64,000 bases of DNA, taken from NCBI RefSeq assembly GCF_003367245.1, contig NZ_QRGR01000020.1, forward strand, positions 62,001 to 126,000, read 5' to 3'. The notes beneath the pieces were generated by a model that made no database searches, was not told the DNA's origin, and was given only the letters and a program-made list of their open reading frames with translations. This document shows, piece by piece, positions 17,298 to 25,344 of the stretch; within the stretch, counting starts at the first letter, position 1, and every line of letters begins with the position of its first letter. Made by a program: the position numbers and the translations under genes. Source of the stretch: Pontibacter diazotrophicus. GTDB taxonomy: Bacteria > Bacteroidota > Bacteroidia > Cytophagales > Hymenobacteraceae.

Positions 17298-17879
17298 ATG
17301 AAAGAAAATCAATCAAACTTATGGAGGCTATTTCGTAACGGACTGTGCTGCTCGCTAATGGTGAGCATGGTGGCTTGCGGTGGCGGTGAAGACGCAGAAA
17401 CTGCAACAGTAGGAGAGCCCACTGAGGTGGAAGAAAGTGCCGGTGTAATGGACAACTGGGATACGGAGCGCTTTAGCACCTCCATCACCTCGTCTGGCCG
17501 TTTCGATGTTTGGGACGAGAATGATGACAACATGCTGGATGAAAACGAGTTTTACAGTGGTTACTTCGATACCTGGGATGTGAATAATGACAATATACTG
17601 GACGAAGACGAATGGAACAATGCCACCAGAGACTTTGGAATGGAAAACCAGAACATGGCTGAATGGGATACCGATGGAGATGGCCAGATAAATGAAGACG
17701 AATTTCGCACCGCAGTTGCCAGAAGCAACTATTTCAGTGAGTGGGATGTAGACGGTGACGGTATGATCAATGAGCGGGAGTATTCTGATGGCATCTTTGG
17801 CCTTTGGGACAACGATCGGGATGGTGCAATCACGAATGAAGATTATGATAGAAGGTACAACAGGTACTATGGCTCCTGA
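17298..17879 (+). CDS. EF-hand lipoprotein with five Trp-preceded calcium loops
   Basis: 193 residues. The signal peptide carries the lipobox MVAC (Cys27). Five 12-residue EF-hand loops match Dx[DN]x[DN][GN]x[IL]xxx[ED]: 73-84, 94-105, 124-135, 150-161 and 171-182. Each is directly preceded by Trp (VWDEND, TWDVNN, EWDTDG, EWDVDG, LWDNDR). Spacing is 21, 30, 26 and 21 residues, so this is not a set of classic paired EF-hands. A calcium-binding envelope protein is likely; its role is unknown. It is monocistronic with a terminator 30 bases downstream. Confidence 0.88.
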   Translation: MKENQSNLWRLFRNGLCCSLMVSMVACGGGEDAETATVGEPTEVEESAGVMDNWDTERFSTSITSSGRFDVWDENDDNMLDENEFYSGYFDTWDVNNDNILDEDEWNNATRDFGMENQNMAEWDTDGDGQINEDEFRTAVARSNYFSEWDVDGDGMINEREYSDGIFGLWDNDRDGAITNEDYDRRYNRYYGS

Positions 17880-17907
17880 TAGCATACAGACATTTAGATT
17901 ATAAAAG

Positions 17908-17942
17908 AAAGGCTGCAGGGTTAAACGCTGCAGCCTTTTTTG
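17908..17942 (+). terminator. Terminator after the EF-hand lipoprotein
   Basis: AAAGGCTGCAG / CTGCAGCCTTT stem (17908-17918 and 17928-17938) followed by a T-run. Confidence 0.8.
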
Positions 17943-18013
17943 TGTTGATTGCTGAATGCAAACCCGCCTCCTGCTGTTTTATAAGAGCAAGGCCTTGGTT
18001 CGCTTCTCACAAA

Positions 18014-19399
18014 CTACACCTTCATCTCCTCTTCCCTGAACTTCCTCATCCGTCTGAAATAATCTTTAGCGGCCGCCATCACCTTCGGCGAAAGGAGCAG
18101 GGCAGAAGTCATGGTCGGAATTGCCATCATGGCGTACATGCCATCAATCAAACTGATAACAGCGGTGATAGAAGCGGTGGCACCTAGTATAATCGTAAAC
18201 ACATAGAAGTAGTTGTAATAGGACTTATACTTTGCGCCGAAAAGGAAACCAAAGCATTTGGTGCCATAATAGGAATAGGAGAAGAGCGAGGTAAAGGCGA
18301 AGACAAGCACGCATAGCACCAGAATGTAGCTCCCGAAGCCAGGCATGGCATCGTCGAAAGCCGCTGCCGTTACTGAAACTCCATTCGCCTGAGAGTCGTC
18401 CCAGGTGCCTGTCACGATGATGGCCACACCTGTTAGGGTACACACCACCAGCGTGTCGATGAGCGGGCCCAGCATGGCCACCAGGCCTTCCCGGATAGGT
18501 TCGCTTGTTTTGGCGGCACCGTGCATCATGGCGGCCGTGCCTATACCTGCCTCGTTCGAGAAGGCGGCCCTGCGTGCGCCGGCAATAATGATGGCTCCAA
18601 CGGCTCCGCCCAACATGGCTTCTGCTGTGAACGCATCTTCGAATATCATGGCAAATGCGCCCGGAATGCTGGTGTAATTGGCAAACATGATATAAAACAC
18701 CGCCAGCATATACAGTACCACCATGCTCGGGACCATTTTGCCTGCCACCTGCCCGATGCGCTTGATACCTCCGAAAATAACAAGTGACGTGATGAGTACC
18801 AGGGTAAGACCTGTGGCAAGGTCAGAGTAGAAAGTATCGGTAGAGCCGAGGCCATTCGGCACCAGCACCACTTCGCGTATGACCTGTGTTAACTGGTTTG
18901 CCTGGAAAATAGGCAAGGCGCCAAACAAGCCAGCAATGGCGAAAAATACCGCCAATGGTTTCCATTTCCTGCCCAGTCCCTCTACGATGACATACATAGG
19001 GCCGCCTTCGAGGTGGCCGTTACTGTCTTTGCCGCGGTACATCACAGCCAGCGTGCAGGTGAAGAACTTCGTAGCCATCCCGACAAAAGCACTCACCCAC
19101 ATCCAGAACAAAACACCTGGGCCACCCATGGTAATGGCTACTGCCACCCCGCTGATGTTACCCATGCCAACTGTGGCGGCCAGGGCGCTGGATAAAGCTT
19201 CAAAATGATTGATATCCCCCGGATCGTCCGGATCGTCGTATTTGCCGCGCAGCACGTTTACCGAATGCCCCAGATAGCGGAAGGGCAGGAATCGGGAGTA
19301 CAGCATGAAAAAGGTGCCGCCTCCCATAAGCAGGAGAAGCAAAGGCAGGCCCCAGGCGGCATTGCTGAAGGCAACTAAAAAACTTTCTATCGCTTCCAA
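18014..19399 (-). CDS. Sodium:alanine/glycine symporter, AGCS family
   Basis: 461 residues with about ten to eleven hydrophobic segments. Family signatures: FEALSSALAATVGMGNISGVAVAI (about 65-88), the GPGVLFWMWVSAFVGMATKF segment, GGPMYV, and the RRAAFSNEAGIGTAAMMHGAA motif. It imports small neutral amino acids (alanine, glycine) with sodium. It is convergent with the EF-hand gene and divergent from the CPA1 antiporter. A Na+-coupled importer beside a putative Na+/H+ antiporter is suggestive but they are separately transcribed. Confidence 0.95.
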   Translation of the reverse strand: MEAIESFLVAFSNAAWGLPLLLLLMGGGTFFMLYSRFLPFRYLGHSVNVLRGKYDDPDDPGDINHFEALSSALAATVGMGNISGVAVAITMGGPGVLFWMWVSAFVGMATKFFTCTLAVMYRGKDSNGHLEGGPMYVIVEGLGRKWKPLAVFFAIAGLFGALPIFQANQLTQVIREVVLVPNGLGSTDTFYSDLATGLTLVLITSLVIFGGIKRIGQVAGKMVPSMVVLYMLAVFYIMFANYTSIPGAFAMIFEDAFTAEAMLGGAVGAIIIAGARRAAFSNEAGIGTAAMMHGAAKTSEPIREGLVAMLGPLIDTLVVCTLTGVAIIVTGTWDDSQANGVSVTAAAFDDAMPGFGSYILVLCVLVFAFTSLFSYSYYGTKCFGFLFGAKYKSYYNYFYVFTIILGATASITAVISLIDGMYAMMAIPTMTSALLLSPKVMAAAKDYFRRMRKFREEEMKV

Positions 19400-19743
19400 T
19401 GTTTTACTGAATTAGTGTCCAAAGGATAAAGATAGGCATGGTTCCAGGGTTAATGCTAATATATAAAGCCCTAATACCTGGTTTGGTGTAAGCCGTCATA
19501 CCTGTTATTCCTTCAGAAACGGATTATTCAGACTGCCTTGAATTCACATCATGCTGTAATCTGGCTATAATAAAGTTGGAAACTATCCTGGCTGTTTTGA
19601 GTATCAGTCCACATAATACGGCAACACGAATTAAATAACGTATGTATGCCTATTTGTAGCAGGCGCTGCTGTAGGGTATCATGCAGCGCTTATCATAAGC
19701 GGTGATACCCTGTTAAGTCCCTGAACTTAGGATAGAATACCTG
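19400..19743. other. 344-base divergent intergenic region
   Basis: Carries promoters for the AGCS symporter (leftward; ATCCTTTG near 19420 is close to the -7 consensus) and the antiporter (rightward). The only structure seen is the compound hairpin at 19673-19711. Confidence 0.6.
19673..19711 (+). promoter_or_regulatory. Compound hairpin in the leader of the antiporter gene
   Basis: Outer 9-base stem AGGGTATCA / TGATACCCT encloses a second stem CGCTT/AAGCG. It ends 32 bases before the ATG at 19744, so it would lie in the 5' leader and could affect translation or be an operator. Confidence 0.45.
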
Positions 19744-21021
19744 ATGAATGATTATATAATTGCAATGACCGTGATAGGGTTAGCGGCGCTCTCCATGACC
19801 TGGGTACCAGCTTTAATGGAGAAAACACCCTTCTCATACCCTATTGTATACCTGTTGCTGGGTATACTCATTTACCTGTTACCCTTAGGGCTGCCTTCTC
19901 CTGACCCTATCTGGCGCGAAGAGTATGTGGTGCGGCTCACAGAGCTTAGTGTTATAATTTCGTTGATGGGAACAGGACTTAAGATTCGGCGAAAGTTTAG
20001 TTTCAGAAACTGGCGCATTCCGCTTCGGCTTGTAAGCATCACGATGTTGCTGAGCATTGCGGCCATCGCATTCCTGGGGTGGACCTTCCTTGGCTTTTCT
20101 GTGGCAGGAGCCGTTTTGCTGGGAGCCGTACTGGCGCCTACTGACCCTGTGCTGGCAGAACAGGTGCAGGTAGGCCCTCCGGATGATGAAGAGGAGGATG
20201 TCGTTCGCTTTTCGCTTACAGCGGAGGCTGGGCTGAATGACGGTTCGGCTTTCCCTTTTACGTGGCTGGCGGTGGTATTGGCCATATCAGCAGGGACAGG
20301 TAGTGAGTGGTTCACGGATTGGGTGTTACGGGACTTGCTGTATAGAATAGTGGTAGGTGCCGGAGCGGGCTATTTGATAGGGCGCGGACTAGCCTACCTG
20401 CTGTTTTCTCTTCCCAAAAAAACTGGTTTCCCGAAGGCAAAGCATGGTTTCCTGGCACTTTCTGCTACACTGGCAACTTACGGAATAACCGAACTGCTGC
20501 ACGGCTATGGCTTTATTGCCGTGTTTGTTGCAGGGCTTACTGTAAGTAGCATTGAAGCAGAAGATGAGTATAATATCGAAATGCATAACTTTATCAACCA
20601 GGTGGAGCGAATTGTTATGGTGATCTTGCTGGTCTTGTTTGGCGGTAGCCTTGTAACAGGTATTTTAGATTATTTAAGCTGGCAGGGTGCATTGATTGGT
20701 ATCGTATTCCTGCTGCTTATAAGGCCAGTTACAGCCTTGCCAAGTATGCTGGGTACTTACTCTACTTTAAAGGAGAAACTGGCTGTCTGTTTCTTTGGTA
20801 TTCGGGGCATAGGCTCATTCTTCTACCTTTCTTTTGCCTTAGATAAAGTTGGCCTGCCAGAGGCCAATGAACTATGGTCTGTTGTTGCGTTTATCGTGAT
20901 GATGTCAATTATACTGCATGGCATAACCGCTACAAGTGTTATTACAGCCCTGGACGTTGCGCGTAAGAAAAGCGGACGGCCTATTCCTAAACCTGATCAA
21001 ACACCCGATGAGATTCAATAA
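19744..21021 (+). CDS. CPA1/NhaP-type cation:proton antiporter
   Basis: 425 residues with about 12 membrane segments. The core carries the family ion-binding motif LAPTDPVLAEQVQVG (about 136-150), followed by SLTAEAGLNDGSAFPFTWLAV (EAGLNDG motif, about 161-181) as in NhaP-type Na+/H+ antiporters. Acidic linker DDEEED lies between them. The C-terminus is a short hydrophilic tail (RKKSGRPIPKPDQTPDE). It is likely an inner-membrane Na+(K+)/H+ exchanger for pH or sodium homeostasis. The next gene (AlkB) is 62 bases downstream in the same direction. Confidence 0.93.
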   Translation: MNDYIIAMTVIGLAALSMTWVPALMEKTPFSYPIVYLLLGILIYLLPLGLPSPDPIWREEYVVRLTELSVIISLMGTGLKIRRKFSFRNWRIPLRLVSITMLLSIAAIAFLGWTFLGFSVAGAVLLGAVLAPTDPVLAEQVQVGPPDDEEEDVVRFSLTAEAGLNDGSAFPFTWLAVVLAISAGTGSEWFTDWVLRDLLYRIVVGAGAGYLIGRGLAYLLFSLPKKTGFPKAKHGFLALSATLATYGITELLHGYGFIAVFVAGLTVSSIEAEDEYNIEMHNFINQVERIVMVILLVLFGGSLVTGILDYLSWQGALIGIVFLLLIRPVTALPSMLGTYSTLKEKLAVCFFGIRGIGSFFYLSFALDKVGLPEANELWSVVAFIVMMSIILHGITATSVITALDVARKKSGRPIPKPDQTPDEIQ

Positions 21022-21083
21022 GAAGCAAATGGAGCCACTCCATCTTCTTCTACCAAACGCTATCTGATAAACAAATTACTAGT

Positions 21084-21662
21084 TTGCAAAAACTAACACT
21101 ACCCGACGCTGAAGTGTACTTTGCCCCGCAATTTTTTAGCCTGGAGGAAAGCGATGCTTTTTTCCAAGAACTGGATCAACGTATAAACTGGCAGCAGGAG
21201 CATATCCGAATGTTTGGCAAGAAACTGCCCATGCCGCGCCTCACCGCCTGGTATGGCGACAAAGGCTATACCTACTCTGGCTTGTACAATGCGCCACAGC
21301 CATGGCTGCCGGTGCTGCTGGAGCTAAAAGAGCGGGTAGAGCAGGCCAGTGGCAAAAGCTACAACAGCGTGCTCCTGAACTTTTACCGCAGCGGTAACGA
21401 CAGCATGGGCTGGCACTCCGACGATGAAGCGGAGTTGGGAGAGGAGCCGGCTATTGCCAGCCTGAGCTTTGGCGGCGAGCGCCGGTTCGGTTTGAAGCAC
21501 CGCACCCGCAAAGACCTGAAACCAGTAAGTATAACCCTCACACACGGTAGTCTGCTGCTGATGCAAGGCCCCACGCAACACCACTGGCTACACCACATCC
21601 CCAAGACCAAACGCCCCGTACAACCACGCATCAACCTTACCTTCCGGAATGTGAGAGGCTAG
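21084..21662 (+). CDS. AlkB-like alpha-ketoglutarate-dependent dioxygenase
   Basis: 192 residues; Fe(II)/2-oxoglutarate oxygenase of the AlkB (ABH2/3-like) group that reverses alkyl damage on DNA or RNA bases. Metal ligands are His111 and Asp113 (WHSDDE) and His170 (HWLHHIP); 2OG-binding Arg182 and Arg188 lie in PRINLTFR. The frame has no ATG before Met43, which would remove the N-terminal strands, so the TTG at 21084 is the best start. KMO follows 69 bases later, so the two may be cotranscribed. Confidence 0.9.
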   Translation: MQKLTLPDAEVYFAPQFFSLEESDAFFQELDQRINWQQEHIRMFGKKLPMPRLTAWYGDKGYTYSGLYNAPQPWLPVLLELKERVEQASGKSYNSVLLNFYRSGNDSMGWHSDDEAELGEEPAIASLSFGGERRFGLKHRTRKDLKPVSITLTHGSLLLMQGPTQHHWLHHIPKTKRPVQPRINLTFRNVRG

Positions 21663-21731
21663 CATTTTTGTCAATCCGGGCCGGAAGCCGTTACTTTACG
21701 TCGTCAAGTGGCCCTGGGCCCTGCATACATT

Positions 21732-23120
21732 ATGACCGAGAAGAAGAACATCGCCATCATGGGAGCCGGTTTGGTGGGCTCGTTGCTGTCTCTGTACCTG
21801 GCCAGGCGCGGCCACAAAGTAGACCTTTACGAGCGCCGCCCGGACCTGCGCACTACGATTATAGATGGCGGACGTTCCATCAACCTCGCCCTCAGCGACC
21901 GTGGCTGGCGTGCCCTCAAAGGTATTGGCATAGAAGAGGAGGTGCGCAAGGTGGCCATCCCGATGCGCCGCCGCGTCATGCACGATGAGCAGGGTAACCT
22001 CACTTTCCAGCCATACGGCAAAGAGGGGCAGGCTATCTACTCTGTGTCCAGGGGCGGGCTAAACGTTGCGCTGATGAACCTCTCGGAGCCGAACCCGGAT
22101 ATCACCTACCACTTCAGCCGCCAGGCTTTGGATGTGAACCTGCGCACCAATGAGGTGCAACTGCGCAATGTGGAGACAGGCGAAACTGAGACCGTGCAGC
22201 CAGACCTGCTTTTCGGAGCCGATGGCGCTTTTTCGGTGGTGCGGGGTGCTATGCAGAAAACCGAGCGTTTTAACTATGAGCAGCATTACCTCGAGTATGG
22301 CTACAAAGAACTCACCATACCAGCCACAGGAGACGGTGGCTGGGCGATCGAAAAGAACGCGTTGCACATCTGGCCGCGCGGCAACTACATGATGATTGCC
22401 CTGCCCAACATCGACGGCAGCTTTACCTGTACCCTTTTCTTCCCCTACGAGGGCGAACGCTCTTTTGCCAACATCAAAACCGAAGAGGATTTGCTGAATT
22501 TCTTCAGTGAAGTGTTCCCTGATGCCGTGCCCCTAATGCCGGAGTTGGCAACCGAGTACTTCGAAAATCCCGTTGGTTCGCTGGTGACTGTTAAATGCTT
22601 CCCATGGAGCTATGAGGGGAAATCATTGTTGATAGGCGATGCCAGCCACGCGGTGGTACCGTTCTACGGACAAGGCATGAATGCTGGTTTTGAGGATATT
22701 ACGGTGCTGGACCAGATGCTGGACAGCTTTGACGGTGAAAACTGGGAGGAGCTGTTCCACAGGTTCGAGCGCCGCCGAAAACCCGATGCCGATGCCATTG
22801 CCGACCTTGCCGTGATGAACTTTATTGAGATGCGCGATAAGGTAGCCAAGCCGAGTTTCCTGCTCCGCAAAAAGATTGAAGGTAAAATATCAGAGCAGTA
22901 CCCCGACATCTGGATTCCACTCTACTCCATGGTTACCTTCACTGATCTGCCTTATTCTTATGCCATGGAAACAGGCCTGCAGCAGGAGAAGATTATGAAG
23001 AAGGTAATGAAGCACATCAAAATAGTAGAAGACTACAACAAGCCGGAAGTGCAGCAATTACTGGAGAAACAGCTCATTAAAAAAGAGAAGCTGAAGAAGT
23101 ATAAGGCAAGGAAAGTTTAG
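21732..23120 (+). CDS. kmo: Kynurenine 3-monooxygenase
   Basis: 462 residues; FAD monooxygenase that hydroxylates L-kynurenine to 3-hydroxykynurenine with NADPH and oxygen. The ADP-binding motif GAGLVG (11-16) follows a beta strand and leads to YERRPD; the second FAD motif GDASHAVVPFYGQGMNAGFED lies near residues 303-323. I chose the ATG at 21732 (MTEKKN), which fits the family start; the in-frame GTG at 21708 would add eight residues. The C-terminal basic segment (about 430-462) is membrane-proximal in many KMOs. It is 6.8 kb from kynU, so the route is dispersed. It probably shares a transcript with AlkB. Confidence 0.96.
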   Translation: MTEKKNIAIMGAGLVGSLLSLYLARRGHKVDLYERRPDLRTTIIDGGRSINLALSDRGWRALKGIGIEEEVRKVAIPMRRRVMHDEQGNLTFQPYGKEGQAIYSVSRGGLNVALMNLSEPNPDITYHFSRQALDVNLRTNEVQLRNVETGETETVQPDLLFGADGAFSVVRGAMQKTERFNYEQHYLEYGYKELTIPATGDGGWAIEKNALHIWPRGNYMMIALPNIDGSFTCTLFFPYEGERSFANIKTEEDLLNFFSEVFPDAVPLMPELATEYFENPVGSLVTVKCFPWSYEGKSLLIGDASHAVVPFYGQGMNAGFEDITVLDQMLDSFDGENWEELFHRFERRRKPDADAIADLAVMNFIEMRDKVAKPSFLLRKKIEGKISEQYPDIWIPLYSMVTFTDLPYSYAMETGLQQEKIMKKVMKHIKIVEDYNKPEVQQLLEKQLIKKEKLKKYKARKV

Positions 23121-23187
23121 CTGCTGAAGTGGTGTCGCTGCTGTAGGCAATGAAACGCTTCTCTAAAATCAGATTAATAAAACCAAT

Positions 23188-24453
23188 CTAAATAGACAAT
23201 CCAACCAGACAAGAGAAACTATTTAAATCGGAATACAAAAACGCGTAACTGTCTGTAGTGCTGTGAATACGGCTTCCCCTTTGATATCTTAACTCCGCGA
23301 GCAGCCTTTTTTTGCCTCCGAGCGAATATAAAGTCCCAAAACCAACCAGGTAACTGGTGTAGTTACCCGCAAATTTTACTGGCTCATGCTGTCGATGTTC
23401 TATGGCGCCAGCGTACTCAATTTCCTCTTTTCTGGATGAGGAACTGGTTAATACAAAACTGTTGGACAGACCTATGTTAACGAAGGGTACAAAGTGTTTG
23501 CCGCCAGTTAAGCCATAGCGTACCAGAGCATTAGTATTTAGTTGTGAGAGCTGTAAGGTGATGTCATTTCTGGAGACGCTACTGTTAATAGTACCAGATT
23601 CATCCCTCAATTCAATGTAAGTATTATACGCGTTCTTGCTGTACATACCTTCTAGTTGTAAAGAAACTCGCTCATTGGACCTGGGAGAGGAAATATTCAT
23701 GAAAGCACCGGTAACCAAACTTATGTCAGAATAGTTTGGGTAGGTTAAGTGCCTGCTGCTACTGCTGTTGCTTTGATGTTTTGTTTTGAAAGTGAGCTGT
23801 GAATAGCTTATACCTGTAAGTACACCTGGCTGTATTGAGAACCATGGCTTTTCAGAAGTTGAGAACATAACGGCAGGAACTCCCATACAAGCGTTATACC
23901 GACGAAACAAATCCGTTAAGGGGTTTATTTCGAGGCGAATCCTTTCGATGGACCCACTAATATCCGGGCAATCGTACATCAGCGATGACAGTGCCACAAG
24001 GTGGTTATTAGAGACTACTTCATAAGAGCGGCTTTCAACTGTAACTACTTTTCTCTCTGCTTTTATCTCAATGATTGGTGCACCGGAGCGCCTGGCAAAG
24101 TAGCGACCCTTGTAGTAATAGAGGCTTACCTGGCCTTGCACTAGTACCTCCAGAAACATTGTCAGGCTATCACCATTCTTCTCTGTTATTTTTTCTGCCT
24201 GATGGAATTTGTCATTTAAAAAACCGTATGCTTTAATTTGGTTAGGTGTAAAGGTGGTAACCTCACCCTCCAGGCTTTTCCTAAAGCTGCACTGCTTAGC
24301 GTTTGCTATGTTGTCCCTATAATTAATGTAGCCTGAGGTAGTGTCGTTGTTATGGCTAACAATAAAGCCTGCCTTGTAAAATGATTGTGCAGAGGCCCCT
24401 TGGGCAAATAGTATTAAAAGGCAAAGAAGGGCAAAAGTTTGTATTGTTTTCAA
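23188..24453 (-). CDS. Secreted protein with C-terminal beta-barrel-like domain, function unknown
   Basis: 421 residues with a Sec signal peptide (1-22, ending ASA). The first part (about 25-180) is a compact domain beginning YKAGFIVSHNNDTTSGYINYRD, a pattern seen in uncharacterised Bacteroidota envelope proteins. From about residue 205 alternating hydrophobic strands (WFSIQPGVLTGISYSQLTF ... RLLAELRYQRGSRI) end in Ile after LNSFSCLVGLSI, consistent with an outer-membrane barrel. It is convergent with KMO. No function is assigned. Confidence 0.8.
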   Translation of the reverse strand: MKTIQTFALLCLLILFAQGASAQSFYKAGFIVSHNNDTTSGYINYRDNIANAKQCSFRKSLEGEVTTFTPNQIKAYGFLNDKFHQAEKITEKNGDSLTMFLEVLVQGQVSLYYYKGRYFARRSGAPIIEIKAERKVVTVESRSYEVVSNNHLVALSSLMYDCPDISGSIERIRLEINPLTDLFRRYNACMGVPAVMFSTSEKPWFSIQPGVLTGISYSQLTFKTKHQSNSSSSRHLTYPNYSDISLVTGAFMNISSPRSNERVSLQLEGMYSKNAYNTYIELRDESGTINSSVSRNDITLQLSQLNTNALVRYGLTGGKHFVPFVNIGLSNSFVLTSSSSRKEEIEYAGAIEHRQHEPVKFAGNYTSYLVGFGTLYSLGGKKRLLAELRYQRGSRIHSTTDSYAFLYSDLNSFSCLVGLSI

Positions 24454-24758
24454 ATCCAGGAAATAGAAACATAAATATAAGTATATTAAGTAATATACCA
24501 GAATAGAAGCTGCTTGTTATTGTATGGGCAAGCAACACAGAGCAGGTATGGCCTTGGAGAGAAGAGCTGTACCAAAGAAGTTACGTTGCCTGTTCAGATA
24601 GGCATTTCACATCCGAAAGCCTCCGGGAATTGGACTGCCAACAAGCAGTTTAGCAACTATTTGCCCCTAAAACAGGTATAATTTAGTATGTAACCGGGAA
24701 GTTTTCCTGACTGATAAATCTATTTATTACTTCTTTTATTTACTAAATCCAGAACTTT
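24454..24758. other. 305-base divergent intergenic region
   Basis: AT-rich; must hold promoters for both flanking genes, but I found no exact -7 consensus, repeat or small ORF. Confidence 0.5.
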
Positions 24759-25256
24759 ATGAGCTTATTTAATAAACTGAAGGGAGCAGCTATTGCTGCA
24801 CTTATGCTTGGCTTTTCTACTGCCGGTACAGTAGCAATAGCACAGGAAACTACGCCTCCCGCGCAACAACAGGAGGCACAGCAGAATTTTTCGGATGCTG
24901 ATCTACAGCAATTTGCAGATGCCAGCAACCGCCTGATGCTGGTGCAGCAGGAGGGGGAGAAAACGATGTTAGGTATTCTTCAGGAAGAAAATCTGAGCAT
25001 CGATAAATTTAATGAAATGGCACAGGCACATCAGCAACAGAAGCTAACTGAGGTGGATGCCACAGCAGAAGAAATGGCTGCTTTCAACAAGGCTGCGCAA
25101 CGCATGATGGACATGCAGCCTGAAATGCAGAAAGAGGTGGAGACTGCTATACAGAAAGACGGCATGACGCTGGAGAAGTATGAGCAGATTATGATGGTCT
25201 ACCGCCAGGATCCTGCACTGCAGGAGAGAGTGAACCAAATGATGGGGCAGCAGTAA
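24759..25256 (+). CDS. DUF4168 domain protein, exported
   Basis: 165 residues with an N-terminal signal peptide (about 1-29, ending AIA). A Gln-rich linker (PPAQQQEAQQN) precedes the DUF4168 domain (about 45-155), with the pattern FSDADLQQFADASNRL ... MTLEKYEQIMMVYRQDPALQERV. The domain is helical, found in exported proteins of Bacteroidota, cyanobacteria and proteobacteria, and has no known activity. It is monocistronic, with a bidirectional terminator shared with the convergent gene. Confidence 0.85.
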   Translation: MSLFNKLKGAAIAALMLGFSTAGTVAIAQETTPPAQQQEAQQNFSDADLQQFADASNRLMLVQQEGEKTMLGILQEENLSIDKFNEMAQAHQQQKLTEVDATAEEMAAFNKAAQRMMDMQPEMQKEVETAIQKDGMTLEKYEQIMMVYRQDPALQERVNQMMGQQ

Positions 25257-25285
25257 ACACGCCTCCTTTATCTATAAGTAATCAA

Positions 25286-25313
25286 AAAGCCCCGCCATAC
25301 CTGGCGGGGCTTT
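25286..25313. terminator. Bidirectional terminator between convergent genes
   Basis: 12-base perfect stem AAAGCCCCGCCA / TGGCGGGGCTTT with a 4-base loop and flanking A/T runs. Confidence 0.85.
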
Positions 25314-25344
25314 AAACTTTTAGTGGAGTTTATTTTATTCAAGA

